Positions 8,783 through 17,709 of a stretch of DNA of 64,000 nucleotides are shown piece by piece. Under the pieces are notes generated by a model, which did not search any database, had not been told where the DNA came from, and saw only the letters and a list, made by a program, of their open reading frames with translations. Origin of the DNA: Amaricoccus macauensis (GTDB lineage: Bacteria; Pseudomonadota; Alphaproteobacteria; Rhodobacterales; Rhodobacteraceae); contig NZ_JACHFM010000001.1 in NCBI RefSeq assembly GCF_014201905.1, positions 372,001 to 436,000 of the forward strand. The letters are read 5' to 3'. The translations under genes were made by a program, and so were the position numbers. Position 1 is the first letter of the stretch; every line of letters begins with the position of its first letter.

Positions 8783-9904
8783 TCAGCCGAGGTCGATCAG
8801 GATCTTCAGCTGGGTGCCGGCGGGGTCGAGCAACACATCAAAGCCGTCGGACACCGCATTCTCAAGCCTGATCCGCTTGGTCACTACCTTGGCCGCGGGC
8901 ATCTGGCCCGTCGCGATCATGCGGATGACGCGCGGCCAGTAGTGCGTCGGGTAGGCCCAGGAGCCGCGGATATCGACGTCCTTGAAGGTGACGCTGAACC
9001 AGTCCAGCGGATTGTCGTGCGGATGCAGGCCGGTCTGCACCACCACGCCCTGCTTGCGCACCGCGTCGAGGCAGGCCTTGAGCGCGTGCTCGTTGCCGAC
9101 GCACTCGATCGCCACGTCGCAGCCGACGTTGCCCTCCGTCGCCGCCCGGATCGCCGCGCCGACGTCGTCGCGGGTCGGGTTCAGCGTGACGATGCCGGGC
9201 AGCATCTCGCGCATCATGGCGAGCCGGGTGTCATTGATGTCCGACACGAAGAGCTGCGCCGCCCCCGCCGCCCGCGCGGCGAGCAGTGTCAGCGCGCCGA
9301 TCGGACCGGCACCCGTCACAAGCACGCTCGAACCCGCGCTCACCCCGCCCCGGTCGCAGGCGTAGACCGCGACCGCCGCCGGCTCGACCAGTGCCGCCTC
9401 CTCGTCGGAAAGGCCGGCCGGGATCACCGCGACGTTGTAGTCGTTGACGAGCGACCACTCGGCCATGCCGCCGGAGTGCCACGACAGCCCGACGAGGGCG
9501 AGTTCCGGCGACAGGTGGAAGAGCCCGCGGTCGGCGAAGTAGTCGCCCGACCGCGGCATCAGCAGCGGCTGGACCGAGACACGGTCGCCCGGCTTCACCC
9601 CGGTGACGCCCTCGCCCACCGCCTCGACGACGCCGCCGAACTCGTGGCCGAGCACCTGTGCCCCGTGGGCGCCGGTGAAGGGATGCGGCTCCTTCGGGAT
9701 GAAGATCGGCCCGTAGGCGTATTCGTGCAGGTCGGTGCCGCAGATCCCGACGAAGCGGTTGCGGATCAGCACCTGCCCCGGCCCGGGCTTGCCCGGCTTC
9801 GCGATGTCCTCGACCCGCAGGTCCTTGGCCGCGTGGAAGCGCAGCGCCTTCATCGTTTCGGTCTCCGACGCGTCGCGCGTCATGGTTGCGCTCTCAGTCG
9901 ACAT
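8783..9904 (-). CDS. Zinc-dependent alcohol dehydrogenase (butanediol dehydrogenase-like)
   Basis: A 373-residue medium-chain dehydrogenase. The catalytic zinc site is seen in GICGTDLHEY and GHEFGGVVEAVGEGV. The Rossmann motif GAGPIGALTLLAARAAGA is followed by the acidic residue of SDIND, which favours NAD over NADP. The structural-zinc Cys cluster is not obvious. The family includes (R,R)-butanediol and sorbitol dehydrogenases, which oxidise secondary alcohols to ketones. The ATG at 9904 (GGGAG upstream) overlaps the preceding membrane-protein gene by 11 nt; an alternative start is the Met of MKALRFH at 9853. The context suggests that it makes or removes the carbonyl compound handled by the monooxygenase. 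Confidence 0.87.
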   Translation of the reverse strand: MSTESATMTRDASETETMKALRFHAAKDLRVEDIAKPGKPGPGQVLIRNRFVGICGTDLHEYAYGPIFIPKEPHPFTGAHGAQVLGHEFGGVVEAVGEGVTGVKPGDRVSVQPLLMPRSGDYFADRGLFHLSPELALVGLSWHSGGMAEWSLVNDYNVAVIPAGLSDEEAALVEPAAVAVYACDRGGVSAGSSVLVTGAGPIGALTLLAARAAGAAQLFVSDINDTRLAMMREMLPGIVTLNPTRDDVGAAIRAATEGNVGCDVAIECVGNEHALKACLDAVRKQGVVVQTGLHPHDNPLDWFSVTFKDVDIRGSWAYPTHYWPRVIRMIATGQMPAAKVVTKRIRLENAVSDGFDVLLDPAGTQLKILIDLG

Positions 9905-10955
9905 CTTCCCAGCTCCCTGAAGTCTTCTGACCGGCCCAGAGGTACGGGCGATCAAGGCCAAATCCGAAAAGCAGCGCGATCACGAAGGACCAGTGCGTGC
10001 CCATGTAGGCGTAGGTGAGGGCCTCGTTCATGTCGGTGAAGACCGAGCCGACGAGGCTTGCGAGAAAGGCGGTGACGAGCGTTGTCACGGCCGCGCAGAA
10101 CAGACAGGCGAGAATGCCGCCCCACGGCATGGGGATGCGCGTGAAGGGCCAGTTCCGCAGCTGGATCAGCAGCGCATAGGAGACCGAGCAGGCCACCATG
10201 AACCAGAGGAGCCAGCGCGGGTCGGAAAAGTAGCCGAGCGTCCAGAACGTCCCCACCCCCGGCAGTGCGGCATCCCAGAAGCCGAATTGCGAGCTCAGGG
10301 TGAGAAAGCCGAGCACGATCAGGAACAGGATGCCGATCTGCGCCAGCGCCTTGCCGGGCTGCGTCATGCGCCGCGTCAGATAGGCAAGCAGTCCTGAAGC
10401 CGATCCCATCTCGATAAACGGAAACCACCACGCCGGGATCCATCGGATGGTGGAATGAGTGACCGCGTAGGTGAGAAACGCGATCATCACGAGGAGGATG
10501 AAGAACTGCCGCTGCGGCGGCATCCCCGCGACGAGCCAGTTCTCCCCGGCGAAGGAAAAGAAGGCAATGAAGAAGAAGATGCACCCGATGATCGGGAACA
10601 CCCAGTCCGCGTCCAGCCCGGCCCAGTAGATGCCCTTGGACGACAGCCAGCCCACGACCCATGCGGCCGCCAGCGTGACGAGGCCGCGCGTCGTCGGGTC
10701 CTCGATCCGGTGGAACGGAAAGCCGCCGCTCACCACGCTCAGCAGGACCCACCAGAGGGCCATGAGCTGCCACGTGACGTTGTCGAGCCAGTACATTTCG
10801 CCAATCGTCTCGCCGGTCCACGGACCGATGGGAGCCGCCCTGACGATCAGGTTCACGAGAAAGCAGGAGGCGATGGCGAGCCCGTAGATCAGGCCGAGCC
10901 CGCCGAGCGAGCTTGGCAGCCGTGCAGGCGCCACCTCGACCGCTGTTGATTGCAT
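9894..10955 (-). CDS. Multi-spanning membrane protein of unknown function
   Basis: A 353-residue, strongly hydrophobic protein with roughly nine or ten predicted transmembrane helices and many aromatic residues (WWVLLSVVSGGFPFH, IRWIPAWWFPFIEMG, MGTHWSFVIALLFGFG). I do not recognise the family. It lacks an ABC permease EAA loop, a MATE or MFS signature, and haem-ligand patterns. As second gene of the sigma-54 operon it may be the permease or a membrane partner for the substrate of the oxidation enzymes. A GGTGAGGAAATG start region supports the ATG at 10955. Confidence 0.8.
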   Translation of the reverse strand: MQSTAVEVAPARLPSSLGGLGLIYGLAIASCFLVNLIVRAAPIGPWTGETIGEMYWLDNVTWQLMALWWVLLSVVSGGFPFHRIEDPTTRGLVTLAAAWVVGWLSSKGIYWAGLDADWVFPIIGCIFFFIAFFSFAGENWLVAGMPPQRQFFILLVMIAFLTYAVTHSTIRWIPAWWFPFIEMGSASGLLAYLTRRMTQPGKALAQIGILFLIVLGFLTLSSQFGFWDAALPGVGTFWTLGYFSDPRWLLWFMVACSVSYALLIQLRNWPFTRIPMPWGGILACLFCAAVTTLVTAFLASLVGSVFTDMNEALTYAYMGTHWSFVIALLFGFGLDRPYLWAGQKTSGSWEDVD

Positions 10956-10976
10956 TTCCTCACCCTGTTGTTGTCT

Positions 10977-10997
10977 GCCGGTCCGGTGCGGACCGGC
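10977..10997 (-). other. Intercistronic hairpin between SDR and membrane-protein genes
   Basis: A perfect 8-bp stem (GCCGGTCC with GGACCGGC) has a five-base loop and lies in the 64-nt gap between two genes of the leftward operon. The T-run (CTTTTT) is on the wrong side for leftward termination. It is therefore more likely an mRNA-stabilising or partial-processing element that raises expression of the first gene than a true terminator. Confidence 0.5.
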
Positions 10998-11019
10998 GCT
11001 TTTTGAAGCGGAAAGGGAG

Positions 11020-11823
11020 TCAGACGAAGACCATGCCGCCGTCGACCACCAGGCTCTGGCCGGTCATGTAGTCGGAGGCAGGGGACGCGAGGAAAACCGC
11101 GACCCCGGCGAGGTCGTCGGCGGCCGAGGGGCGCCCGAGCAGGATGCCGGCGGAGAACGTCTCGAAGGCCTCGCCGTCGCGGCCCGTCAGGCCCTCGTCC
11201 TTGAAGCCCTTGTCGATGACCTTCCACATCTCGGTGGCGACGACGCCCGGACAGATGCAGTTGGCGCTGATGCCGTCCTTGCCGAAGGCCCGCGCCGCCG
11301 CCTGGGTGAGGGCCACCACGCCGAACTTCGAGGCGCAGTAGTGGGCGAGCGGCTCGTAGCCCTGCTTGCCGGCGATCGAGGCGGTGTTGACGATCCGGCC
11401 GCCGAAGCCGGTCGCGTCCTTGCCCTGCGACTGGAACTGCTTCACCGCCTCCTGCATGCCGATGAGCACGCCGAGACCGTTGACGTCCATCACCCGGCGC
11501 CAATCCTCCTCGGTGATCGCGAGGAACGGCCGGGTCTGGGCGATCCCGGCATTGTTGAAGATGACGTCGAGACGCCCGTGGGCCGCGACCGCCGCGGCGA
11601 TCATCGCCTGCACGGCCGCCCGGCTCGTGACGTCGGCCTCCACGGCGATCGCCTTGCCGCCGTCGGCGCGGATTTCCGCCGCGACCGCCTCGGCGGTCGA
11701 GCCGTCGATGTCGGCAATGGTGAGCCGGCCTCCGGCCGCGGCCATGGCCTTCGCCATCGCCGCGCCGATGCCGCGCCCGGCACCCGTCACGATCACCGAT
11801 CGCCCGTTCAACGCTTCCGTCAT
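11020..11823 (-). CDS. Short-chain dehydrogenase/reductase (polyol or acetoin reductase-like)
   Basis: A 267-residue classical SDR. It has the cofactor motif TGAGRGIG (about residues 14-21), the NNAG motif, a catalytic Ser in NTASIAGKQG and the YCASK active site. Asp in ADIDGS after the second beta strand indicates NAD preference. The family includes acetoin/butanediol and sugar-alcohol dehydrogenases. The ATG at 11823 is preceded by GGGAGGAAG; a longer frame to 11883 would cover the promoter. As the first gene behind the sigma-54 promoter it defines the operon SDR, membrane protein, alcohol dehydrogenase, monooxygenase. Confidence 0.9.
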   Translation of the reverse strand: MTEALNGRSVIVTGAGRGIGAAMAKAMAAAGGRLTIADIDGSTAEAVAAEIRADGGKAIAVEADVTSRAAVQAMIAAAVAAHGRLDVIFNNAGIAQTRPFLAITEEDWRRVMDVNGLGVLIGMQEAVKQFQSQGKDATGFGGRIVNTASIAGKQGYEPLAHYCASKFGVVALTQAAARAFGKDGISANCICPGVVATEMWKVIDKGFKDEGLTGRDGEAFETFSAGILLGRPSAADDLAGVAVFLASPASDYMTGQSLVVDGGMVFV

Positions 11824-11866
11824 TGTCTTCCTCCCTGTCGGCGTTGCTTGCCTCTGCCTTCTGCGT

Positions 11867-11882
11867 TGCAAGCCGCGTGCCA
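11867..11882 (-). promoter_or_regulatory. Sigma-54 (RpoN) promoter of the oxidation operon
   Basis: On the leftward strand this reads TGGCACGCGGCTTGCA, an exact match to the -24/-12 consensus TGGCACG-N4-TTGCA with correct spacing. It ends 43 nt upstream of the SDR start codon and faces it. The neighbouring activator gene carries the GAFTGA loop needed to work with RpoN, so the assignment does not rest on the match alone. Confidence 0.93.
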
Positions 11883-11940
11883 TGATATATCATATTGAAA
11901 ACACGGCCCGCGGCGTGCGACGGCGTGGTGCGTCGCGTGG

Positions 11941-11966
11941 TGTGGCGCCACAGGTGTGGCGCCACA
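11941..11966. promoter_or_regulatory. Tandem 12-bp palindromes, probable enhancer sites for the sigma-54 activator
   Basis: The perfect palindrome TGTGGCGCCACA occurs twice, at 11941-11952 and 11955-11966, 14 bp centre to centre. The pair lies 59-84 bp upstream of the -24 element, the usual distance for an upstream activating sequence. A related half-site (TGTGGCGGCAAAACA) occurs at 12005-12019. The sites also lie in the regulator's own upstream region, so autoregulation is possible. Confidence 0.8.
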
Positions 11967-12046
11967 CCACGGGCGCTTTGCCCGCCCTCGGGCCCTCGTG
12001 CTAGTGTGGCGGCAAAACACAAAAGATGTCGGGAGGAACGTACAGG

Positions 12047-13906
12047 ATGGCGGCTGCCATGGAGCACATCCGCGAGGTCGAGAACGTCGCCCTCGGGCGG
12101 GCCTCGAAGCGCGATCCCTGGGTCGTGCAGTCGTGGCTGCGCTGCATCAACGAGCACCGGCTCGACCCGACACGGGCCTGCGAGGCGTTCATCCTGTCGG
12201 AAACCGAACTCCGGTTTCACCGGCAGCAGTCGGAGGAACTGATCTCCATCGCGCGTTCGGGGCTCGAAGGGCTCTACACCCAGATGGCCGGGCAGAACTA
12301 CGTCCTGCTGCTCGGTGACAGCGCCGGCGTGGCGGTCGAATTCCTCGGCGACCCGAACTTTGACCACCGCCTGCGCAAGGCGGGGCTCTACCTCGGCGCG
12401 GAATGGTCGGAGCCAAGGGCGGGCACCTGCGCGATCGGCGCCTGCATCGCCACGGGCGAGGCGCTGACCATCCACCAGACCGACCATTTCGACGTGACCC
12501 ACACGCCGCTCTCCTGCACCGCGGCGCCGATCTACGACACGCGCGGCGAGTTCGCGGCGGTGCTCGACATCTCGCTGCTCTCCTCGCCGATCGCCAAGGC
12601 CAGCCAGAACCTCGCGCTGCACATGGTCGCGGCGACAGTGCGGCGGATCGAGCTCGCGAACCTGATGGCCCAGACCCGGCACGAGTGGGTGCTGCGCTTT
12701 TCGCGCTCGCCCGACTTTCTCGACGTGGACCCGGAGGCCGGCGTCTCGCTCGACGGCTCGGGGCGCGTCATCGGCATGACCCACCGCGGCGCGCAGATCC
12801 TCGCCCGCGCCGCCGGGGTCAGCTGGCGGCGGCCGGAACTGCTGATCGGCCAGCCGCTCGGCCGGTTCTTCGAGCTTGGCGTCGACGACCTCGGCGAACT
12901 GACGCGGCAGCGTCCGACCCATGACCGCACCGTGGTCGCCCGCGACGGGAACCGGCTTTTCGCCCACGCCATCGAGCCGCAGCTTCGCCGGACCCGCCGG
13001 GCGCCCGCGCCGGCTCCGGTTGCCAGAGGCGCCCTCGCCCGGCTCGGCGCCGGCGACCGACAGATTGCCGCCCTGCAGGCGAAGGCCGCGAAACTGGCAC
13101 CCACGGCGCTGCCGATCCTGATCCAGGGCGAGACCGGCACCGGCAAGGAATTTCTCGCCCGCGCGCTGCACGAGGCAAGCGGACGGCGCGGGCCGTTCGT
13201 GGCGATCAACTGTGCGGCGATCCCCGAGGCGCTGATCGAGGCCGAACTGTTCGGGCACGCCCCCGGCGCCTTCACCGGTGCCGCCCCCGGCGGGCGCAAG
13301 GGTCTGGTGGAGGAAGCTGCCGGCGGCACCCTCTTCCTCGACGAGATCGGTGACATGCCACTCGCCCTTCAGGCGCGGCTGCTGCGGGTGCTGGCCGAGG
13401 GCGAGGTAACGCCGATCGGGGCGCTCCGGCCGCGGCGCGTCGATCTGCGCGTGATCTCCGCCACGCACCGCGACCTGCCCGCCCAGGTCCGCGCCGGCAC
13501 GTTGCGCGAAGATCTCTACTACCGGCTGTCGGCGGCAACCTTCGTCCTGCCGCCGCTTCGCGAACGCGAGGACTTCGACTGGCTGACCCAGCGCCTGCTC
13601 GACGGCCGTGCCCGCCTCTCGCCCAGCGCCAGCGCCAGCCTGCGCGCCCGGGACTGGCTCGGAAATCTCCGCGAACTCGGCAATGCCCTCGCGGTGGCGG
13701 TGGCGCTCTGCGAAGGCGGCGTCATCGAGCGCGCGGATCTGCCGCCGGAACCCGGCCAGACGCCCGCATTCGACGGCGAGGCCGAGGCTCTCCGCGCGGT
13801 TCTCGCCCGCTGCGGCGGCAACGTCTCGGAGGCCGCGCGCCAGATGCATGTGGACCGGACCACCGTCCACCGGCGAATGCGCCGTCTGGGCGTCGCTGCC
13901 CACTGA
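12047..13906 (+). CDS. AcoR-like sigma-54-dependent transcriptional activator
   Basis: A 619-residue enhancer-binding protein. The N-terminal GAF-type sensor region (about 60-200) includes GEALTIHQTDHF, typical of AcoR-family regulators. A PAS-like linker follows, then an AAA+ domain with Walker A GETGTGKE, GAFTGA at residues 407-412 and FLDEIGDMP. The C-terminal Fis-type helix-turn-helix ends CGGNVSEAARQMHVDRTTVH. I chose the ATG at 12047 because GGGAGG lies nine bases before it; an ATG at 12026 precedes that ribosome site. It is divergent from the oxidation operon and almost certainly activates it when a small inducer (acetoin-, ketone- or alcohol-like) is sensed. Confidence 0.93.
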   Translation: MAAAMEHIREVENVALGRASKRDPWVVQSWLRCINEHRLDPTRACEAFILSETELRFHRQQSEELISIARSGLEGLYTQMAGQNYVLLLGDSAGVAVEFLGDPNFDHRLRKAGLYLGAEWSEPRAGTCAIGACIATGEALTIHQTDHFDVTHTPLSCTAAPIYDTRGEFAAVLDISLLSSPIAKASQNLALHMVAATVRRIELANLMAQTRHEWVLRFSRSPDFLDVDPEAGVSLDGSGRVIGMTHRGAQILARAAGVSWRRPELLIGQPLGRFFELGVDDLGELTRQRPTHDRTVVARDGNRLFAHAIEPQLRRTRRAPAPAPVARGALARLGAGDRQIAALQAKAAKLAPTALPILIQGETGTGKEFLARALHEASGRRGPFVAINCAAIPEALIEAELFGHAPGAFTGAAPGGRKGLVEEAAGGTLFLDEIGDMPLALQARLLRVLAEGEVTPIGALRPRRVDLRVISATHRDLPAQVRAGTLREDLYYRLSAATFVLPPLREREDFDWLTQRLLDGRARLSPSASASLRARDWLGNLRELGNALAVAVALCEGGVIERADLPPEPGQTPAFDGEAEALRAVLARCGGNVSEAARQMHVDRTTVHRRMRRLGVAAH

Positions 13907-14023
13907 GGCCCGCGCGGAGACCCGCGCGCGCCGCGCCGTGCGGGCGAGTCCAGGCGGGTCTGAGTCGCGCCCGGCTGCTGTCCTGATCACCCGAGCGAGG
14001 CCGCATCGCGGAGATCACCATCT

Positions 14024-14062
14024 TAGATTGTAGTGAGTCCCGAAGAACAATCTAGGATTGTA
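14024..14062. promoter_or_regulatory. Three GATTGT half-sites upstream of the nap operon
   Basis: TAGATTGT (14024-14031) is matched by its exact inverse ACAATCTA (14047-14054), which itself forms an inverted pair with GATTGTA (14056-14062). These lie in an AT-rich island of otherwise GC-rich DNA, about 200 bp before napE. Two further palindromes, GTTATAAC (14075-14082) and ATACATGTAT (14128-14137), follow. No FNR or NarP consensus was found, so the binding factor is unknown. Confidence 0.45.
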
Positions 14063-14260
14063 ACTCGATTTTATGTTATAACTACAAGATGTTAGCAGCT
14101 CCCCTCCCCGGGAAATGCGCATTCTGCATACATGTATCCTTTCACGGGAGCGCAGGGAGCTCCACGCTCGCTCCACGATTCAAAAGTGACTATTTGTTTA
14201 TTCAGTTTGCAGTCGTCATGATGGTTCATAACCGGACGAGTCTCGGGAGAGGGCGCGGCC

Positions 14261-14425
14261 ATGATGACGACGGATCACAGTCAGGCAGTGACGAAGGGCG
14301 AGGAGGCGCGAGCGTTCTTCCTGCTTGCGGTCGTGCTTTTCCCGGTGCTCAGCGTCGCCGTGGTGGGGGGCTATGGGTTCATCATCTGGATGTCCCAGCT
14401 CGTCTTCGGCCCGCCAGCCGGCTGA
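14261..14425 (+). CDS. napE: NapE, small membrane component of periplasmic nitrate reductase system
   Basis: A 54-residue protein with a charged N-terminus (KGEEARAF) and one transmembrane helix (FLLAVVLFPVLSVAVVGGYG), then IIWMSQLVFGPP. This is the recognisable NapE pattern, and it stands immediately before napD as in Paracoccus napEDABC. The ATG at 14261 follows GGGAGAGGG; the next codon is also ATG. Its role is unproven in any organism; it is thought to associate with NapC in the inner membrane. Confidence 0.88.
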   Translation: MMTTDHSQAVTKGEEARAFFLLAVVLFPVLSVAVVGGYGFIIWMSQLVFGPPAG

Positions 14426-14438
14426 GGGGGGACGCAAG

Positions 14439-14735
14439 GTGCAATCCGACATCAGCACTCCCGTCTCGCGCCGCTCGCTCCTCGGACTGCCCGACGAGGC
14501 GCCCGGCCACATATCGAGCCTGATCGTGCGCTGCCGCCCCGAGAGCCTCGACACGGTCGCGGCGTGCATCGCGCGCCTCCGCATCGCCGAGGTCGCGATG
14601 GCCGCGACCTCAGGAAAGATCATCGTGACGCTCGAGACCCGCGACGAAGACGAGATCGTCGGAGCCATGGGGGCAATGGAACGGATGCGCGGCGTCGTCA
14701 GCGTCGCGCTGGTCTTTCACCAGACGGACGCCTGA
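14439..14735 (+). CDS. napD: NapD, chaperone for NapA maturation and Tat export
   Basis: A 98-residue ferredoxin-fold protein with the family opening [17 protein letters not shown] and the later [11 protein letters not shown]. NapD binds the Tat signal peptide of NapA and holds back export until the cofactor is inserted. I chose the GTG at 14439, preceded by GAGGGGGGA. The frame is open further upstream but there only overlaps napE. It lies 13 nt after napE and 23 nt before napA. Confidence 0.92.
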   Translation: MQSDISTPVSRRSLLGLPDEAPGHISSLIVRCRPESLDTVAACIARLRIAEVAMAATSGKIIVTLETRDEDEIVGAMGAMERMRGVVSVALVFHQTDA

Positions 14736-14758
14736 AGCCTTTGCGAAGGAGCCGAGCC

Positions 14759-17251
14759 ATGAGCGGGATCACGCGACGGGACGTCATCAAGGCACAGGCT
14801 GTCGCCGCGGCGGCGGTGGCGGCGGGCCTGCCGGTGCCCGCCCTTGCCCAGAACCTGACCACGGACGCGGCTCTGACCGGCCTGCAATGGGCGAAGGCGC
14901 CCTGCCGGTTCTGCGGCACCGGCTGCTCGGTCATGGTCGCGACCAAGAACGGCCGGGTCGTCGCCACCCACGGCGACGCCGAGGCGGAGGTCAATCGCGG
15001 CCTGAACTGCGTGAAGGGCTACTTCCTGTCGAAGATCATGTACGGCAGCGACCGCCTGACGCAGCCGCTCCTGAGAAAGCGCGACGGCGTCTTCCACAAG
15101 GATGGCGAGTTCACCCCCGTCTCATGGGACGAGGCCTTCGACATCATGGAGGAGAAGTGGAAGGCCACCCTCAAGGCCAAGGGGCCCCAGGCGATCGGCC
15201 TCTTCGGCTCCGGCCAGTGGACAATCTGGGAGGGCTACGCCGCGCTCAAGCTGATGAAGGCGGGTTTCCGGTCGAACAACATCGACCCGAACGCCCGGCA
15301 CTGCATGGCGAGCGCGGTGGCGGGCTTCATGCGGACGTTCGGCATCGACGAGCCCATGGGCTGCTACGATGACATCGAGTACGCCGACGCCTTCGTCCTC
15401 TGGGGCTCCAACATGGCGGAGATGCATCCGATCCTCTGGACCCGCATCACCGACCGGCGCTTCAGCTTCCCGCACGTCAAGGTGGCGGTGATGTCGCCCT
15501 ACCGCACCCGCAGCTTCGATCTCGCCGACATCCCGGTGATCTTCAAGCCGCACAGCGATCTCTACATCCTGAACTACCTCGCCAACGAGATCATCCGCCG
15601 CGGCAAGGTGAACGAGGCGTTCGTCACCGATTTCGTGAACTTCAAGCGCGGCAACGCGAACATCGGCTATGGCCTCAGGCCCGAGGACCCGCGCGAGCAG
15701 GCCGCCGAGCACGCCCACGACGCCAACGACGCGCACCCGATCACCCTCGAGGAGTACGCCGAGTTCGTCGCGCCCTACACCCTCGAGAAGACGGTGGAGG
15801 TGAGCGGGGTGCCGGCGTCGACGCTCGAACAGCTTGTCGAGATCTATGCCGATCCCGACGTGAAGGTCCTGTCGTCCTGGACGATGGGGGTGAACCAGCA
15901 CACCCGTGGCACCTGGGTGAACAATCTCATCTACAACCTGCATCTGCTGACGGGAAAGATCGCGACGCCCGGCAACTCGCCGTTCTCGCTGACCGGCCAG
16001 CCCTCGGCCTGCGGTACCGCTCGCGAGGTCGGGACGTTCTCCCATCGCCTGCCGGCGGACCTCCAGGTCGCGAACCCCGAGCACCGGGCCCACTCCGAAG
16101 AACTCTGGAAGATCCCCCCCGGCACCATTCCCGACTGGGTCGGCCGGCACGCGGTCGAGCACAACCGCGACCTGAAGGACGGCAAGATCAACGTCTACTG
16201 GACGCAGGTGACGAACAACATTCAGGCGGGGGCGAACCTGCTTGAGGAGGGGCTGCCAGGCTTCCGCAACCCGGAGAACTTCATCGTCGTCTCCGACGTC
16301 TACCCGACCGCGACCTGCGAGGCAGCCGATCTGATCCTGCCGACCGCCATGTGGGTCGAGAAGGAAGGTGCCTATGGCAACACCGAGCGCCGGACCCAGT
16401 TCTGGCGGCAGATGGTGAGCGCGCCGGGCGAGGCGAAATCGGACCTGTGGCAACTCGTCGAGTTTTCCAAGCGCTTCAAGGTGGAAGAGGTCTGGCCGCC
16501 GGAACTCATCACGCCGGAATATGCCGGCAAGACGCTCTTCGACGTGCTCTACGCCAACGGCCAGGTCGATGCCTTCGAGCGCAGCGACGAGGATCTGGTC
16601 TACGCCAATCAGGAGTCCGAGGCCTTCGGTTTCTACATCCAGAAGGGTCTCTTCGAGGAGTATGCGGGGTTCGGACGCGGGCACGGCCATGACCTCGCGC
16701 CGTTCGACCTCTACCACACGGTTCGCGGCCTGCGCTGGCCGGTGATCGACGGCAAGGAGACGCGATGGCGGTTCAACCGCGACCATGACCGCTATGCCGC
16801 AGGCGAGAAGGGCTTCAAGTTCTACGGCCACGCCGACGGCCGGGCGGTGATCTTCGCCCTGCCCTACGAGCCACCCGCGGAATCACCGGACGAGGAATAT
16901 CCGTTCTGGCTCTCGACCGGCCGGGTGCTCGAGCACTGGCACTCGGGCTCGATGACCCAGCGCGTGCCGGAACTCTTTCGCGCGGTGCCGGACGCGGTCT
17001 GCTTCATGCATCCCGACGATGCCGCGGCGCTCAATGTCCGCCGCGGCTCGGCGGTCCGCATCGTCTCTCGACGCGGCACGATGGAGACACGGGTGGAAAC
17101 CCGCGGGCGCACGACGCCGCCCAAGGGCCTTGTCTACGTGCCATGGTTCGACGCCCGCCAGCTCATCAACAAGGTGACCCTCGACGCCACCTGCCCCATC
17201 TCGAAGCAGACGGACTACAAGAAATGCGCCGTCCGCATCGAACCGGTTTGA
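14759..17251 (+). CDS. napA: NapA, catalytic subunit of periplasmic nitrate reductase
   Basis: An 830-residue molybdoenzyme that reduces nitrate to nitrite in the periplasm. A Tat signal (TRRDVIKAQ, cleavage near ALAQ at residue 31) is followed by the [4Fe-4S] ligands Cys49, Cys52, Cys56 and Cys84. The molybdenum-ligating Cys182 is in [10 protein letters not shown]. The length matches known NapA proteins (about 830). AAGGAG precedes the ATG. Its bis-MGD cofactor depends on the Moco pathway, of which moaA lies 10 kb downstream. Confidence 0.97.
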   Translation: MSGITRRDVIKAQAVAAAAVAAGLPVPALAQNLTTDAALTGLQWAKAPCRFCGTGCSVMVATKNGRVVATHGDAEAEVNRGLNCVKGYFLSKIMYGSDRLTQPLLRKRDGVFHKDGEFTPVSWDEAFDIMEEKWKATLKAKGPQAIGLFGSGQWTIWEGYAALKLMKAGFRSNNIDPNARHCMASAVAGFMRTFGIDEPMGCYDDIEYADAFVLWGSNMAEMHPILWTRITDRRFSFPHVKVAVMSPYRTRSFDLADIPVIFKPHSDLYILNYLANEIIRRGKVNEAFVTDFVNFKRGNANIGYGLRPEDPREQAAEHAHDANDAHPITLEEYAEFVAPYTLEKTVEVSGVPASTLEQLVEIYADPDVKVLSSWTMGVNQHTRGTWVNNLIYNLHLLTGKIATPGNSPFSLTGQPSACGTAREVGTFSHRLPADLQVANPEHRAHSEELWKIPPGTIPDWVGRHAVEHNRDLKDGKINVYWTQVTNNIQAGANLLEEGLPGFRNPENFIVVSDVYPTATCEAADLILPTAMWVEKEGAYGNTERRTQFWRQMVSAPGEAKSDLWQLVEFSKRFKVEEVWPPELITPEYAGKTLFDVLYANGQVDAFERSDEDLVYANQESEAFGFYIQKGLFEEYAGFGRGHGHDLAPFDLYHTVRGLRWPVIDGKETRWRFNRDHDRYAAGEKGFKFYGHADGRAVIFALPYEPPAESPDEEYPFWLSTGRVLEHWHSGSMTQRVPELFRAVPDAVCFMHPDDAAALNVRRGSAVRIVSRRGTMETRVETRGRTTPPKGLVYVPWFDARQLINKVTLDATCPISKQTDYKKCAVRIEPV

Positions 17252-17259
17252 GGTGAGCC

Positions 17260-17709
17260 ATGTACAGGGCAGCCATCGCCACCCTCGTCCTCCTCACCGC
17301 CAGCGCAGCCTTCGCGGACGGCGGGCTCGTCACGCTCAGGGGGGAGACACCCCTCGACGTCTCGACGACTCCGCCGCCGATGCCGTCGGTCGTCAACACC
17401 GATATCCGCGAGGTGCGGGGCTGGCCGGAACAGCCGCCGGTCATCCCGCATCATATCGACAACTATCAGATCGACCTCAACGTCAACCGCTGCCTCACCT
17501 GTCACGGACGCACGGCGGTCGGGGCGAGTCAGGCGCCGATGATCTCCATCACCCACTTCATGGGCCGCGATGGCCAGGTCCTCGCCGCAGTGACGCCGCG
17601 ACGCTTCTTCTGCACCCAGTGCCACGTCACCCAATCCGATGTGCGGCCGATCGTCGGCAATGACTTCAAGGACGTGGACGATGTCATCAAGGCGATGGGG
17701 AAGCCGTGA
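17260..17709 (+). CDS. napB: NapB, dihaem cytochrome c subunit of nitrate reductase
   Basis: A 149-residue periplasmic electron-transfer subunit. It has a Sec signal peptide (about residues 1-19, ending SAAFA) and two haem-binding motifs, CLTCH (Cys78) and CTQCH (Cys118). The family text [17 protein letters not shown]-like stretch is present as [17 protein letters not shown]. It takes electrons from NapC and passes them to NapA. It starts 8 nt after napA, and its stop overlaps the first base of the napC start. Confidence 0.96.
   Translation: MYRAAIATLVLLTASAAFADGGLVTLRGETPLDVSTTPPPMPSVVNTDIREVRGWPEQPPVIPHHIDNYQIDLNVNRCLTCHGRTAVGASQAPMISITHFMGRDGQVLAAVTPRRFFCTQCHVTQSDVRPIVGNDFKDVDDVIKAMGKP

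Noticed and set aside
6941-10018. Rightward 1025-codon frame opposite the monooxygenase and dehydrogenase genes
   Set aside because: It is antisense to two well-supported genes and lacks any recognisable motif.
10889-13990. Leftward 1033-codon frame across the activator gene
   Set aside because: It is antisense to the AcoR-like gene and then out of frame with the SDR; no protein family is visible.
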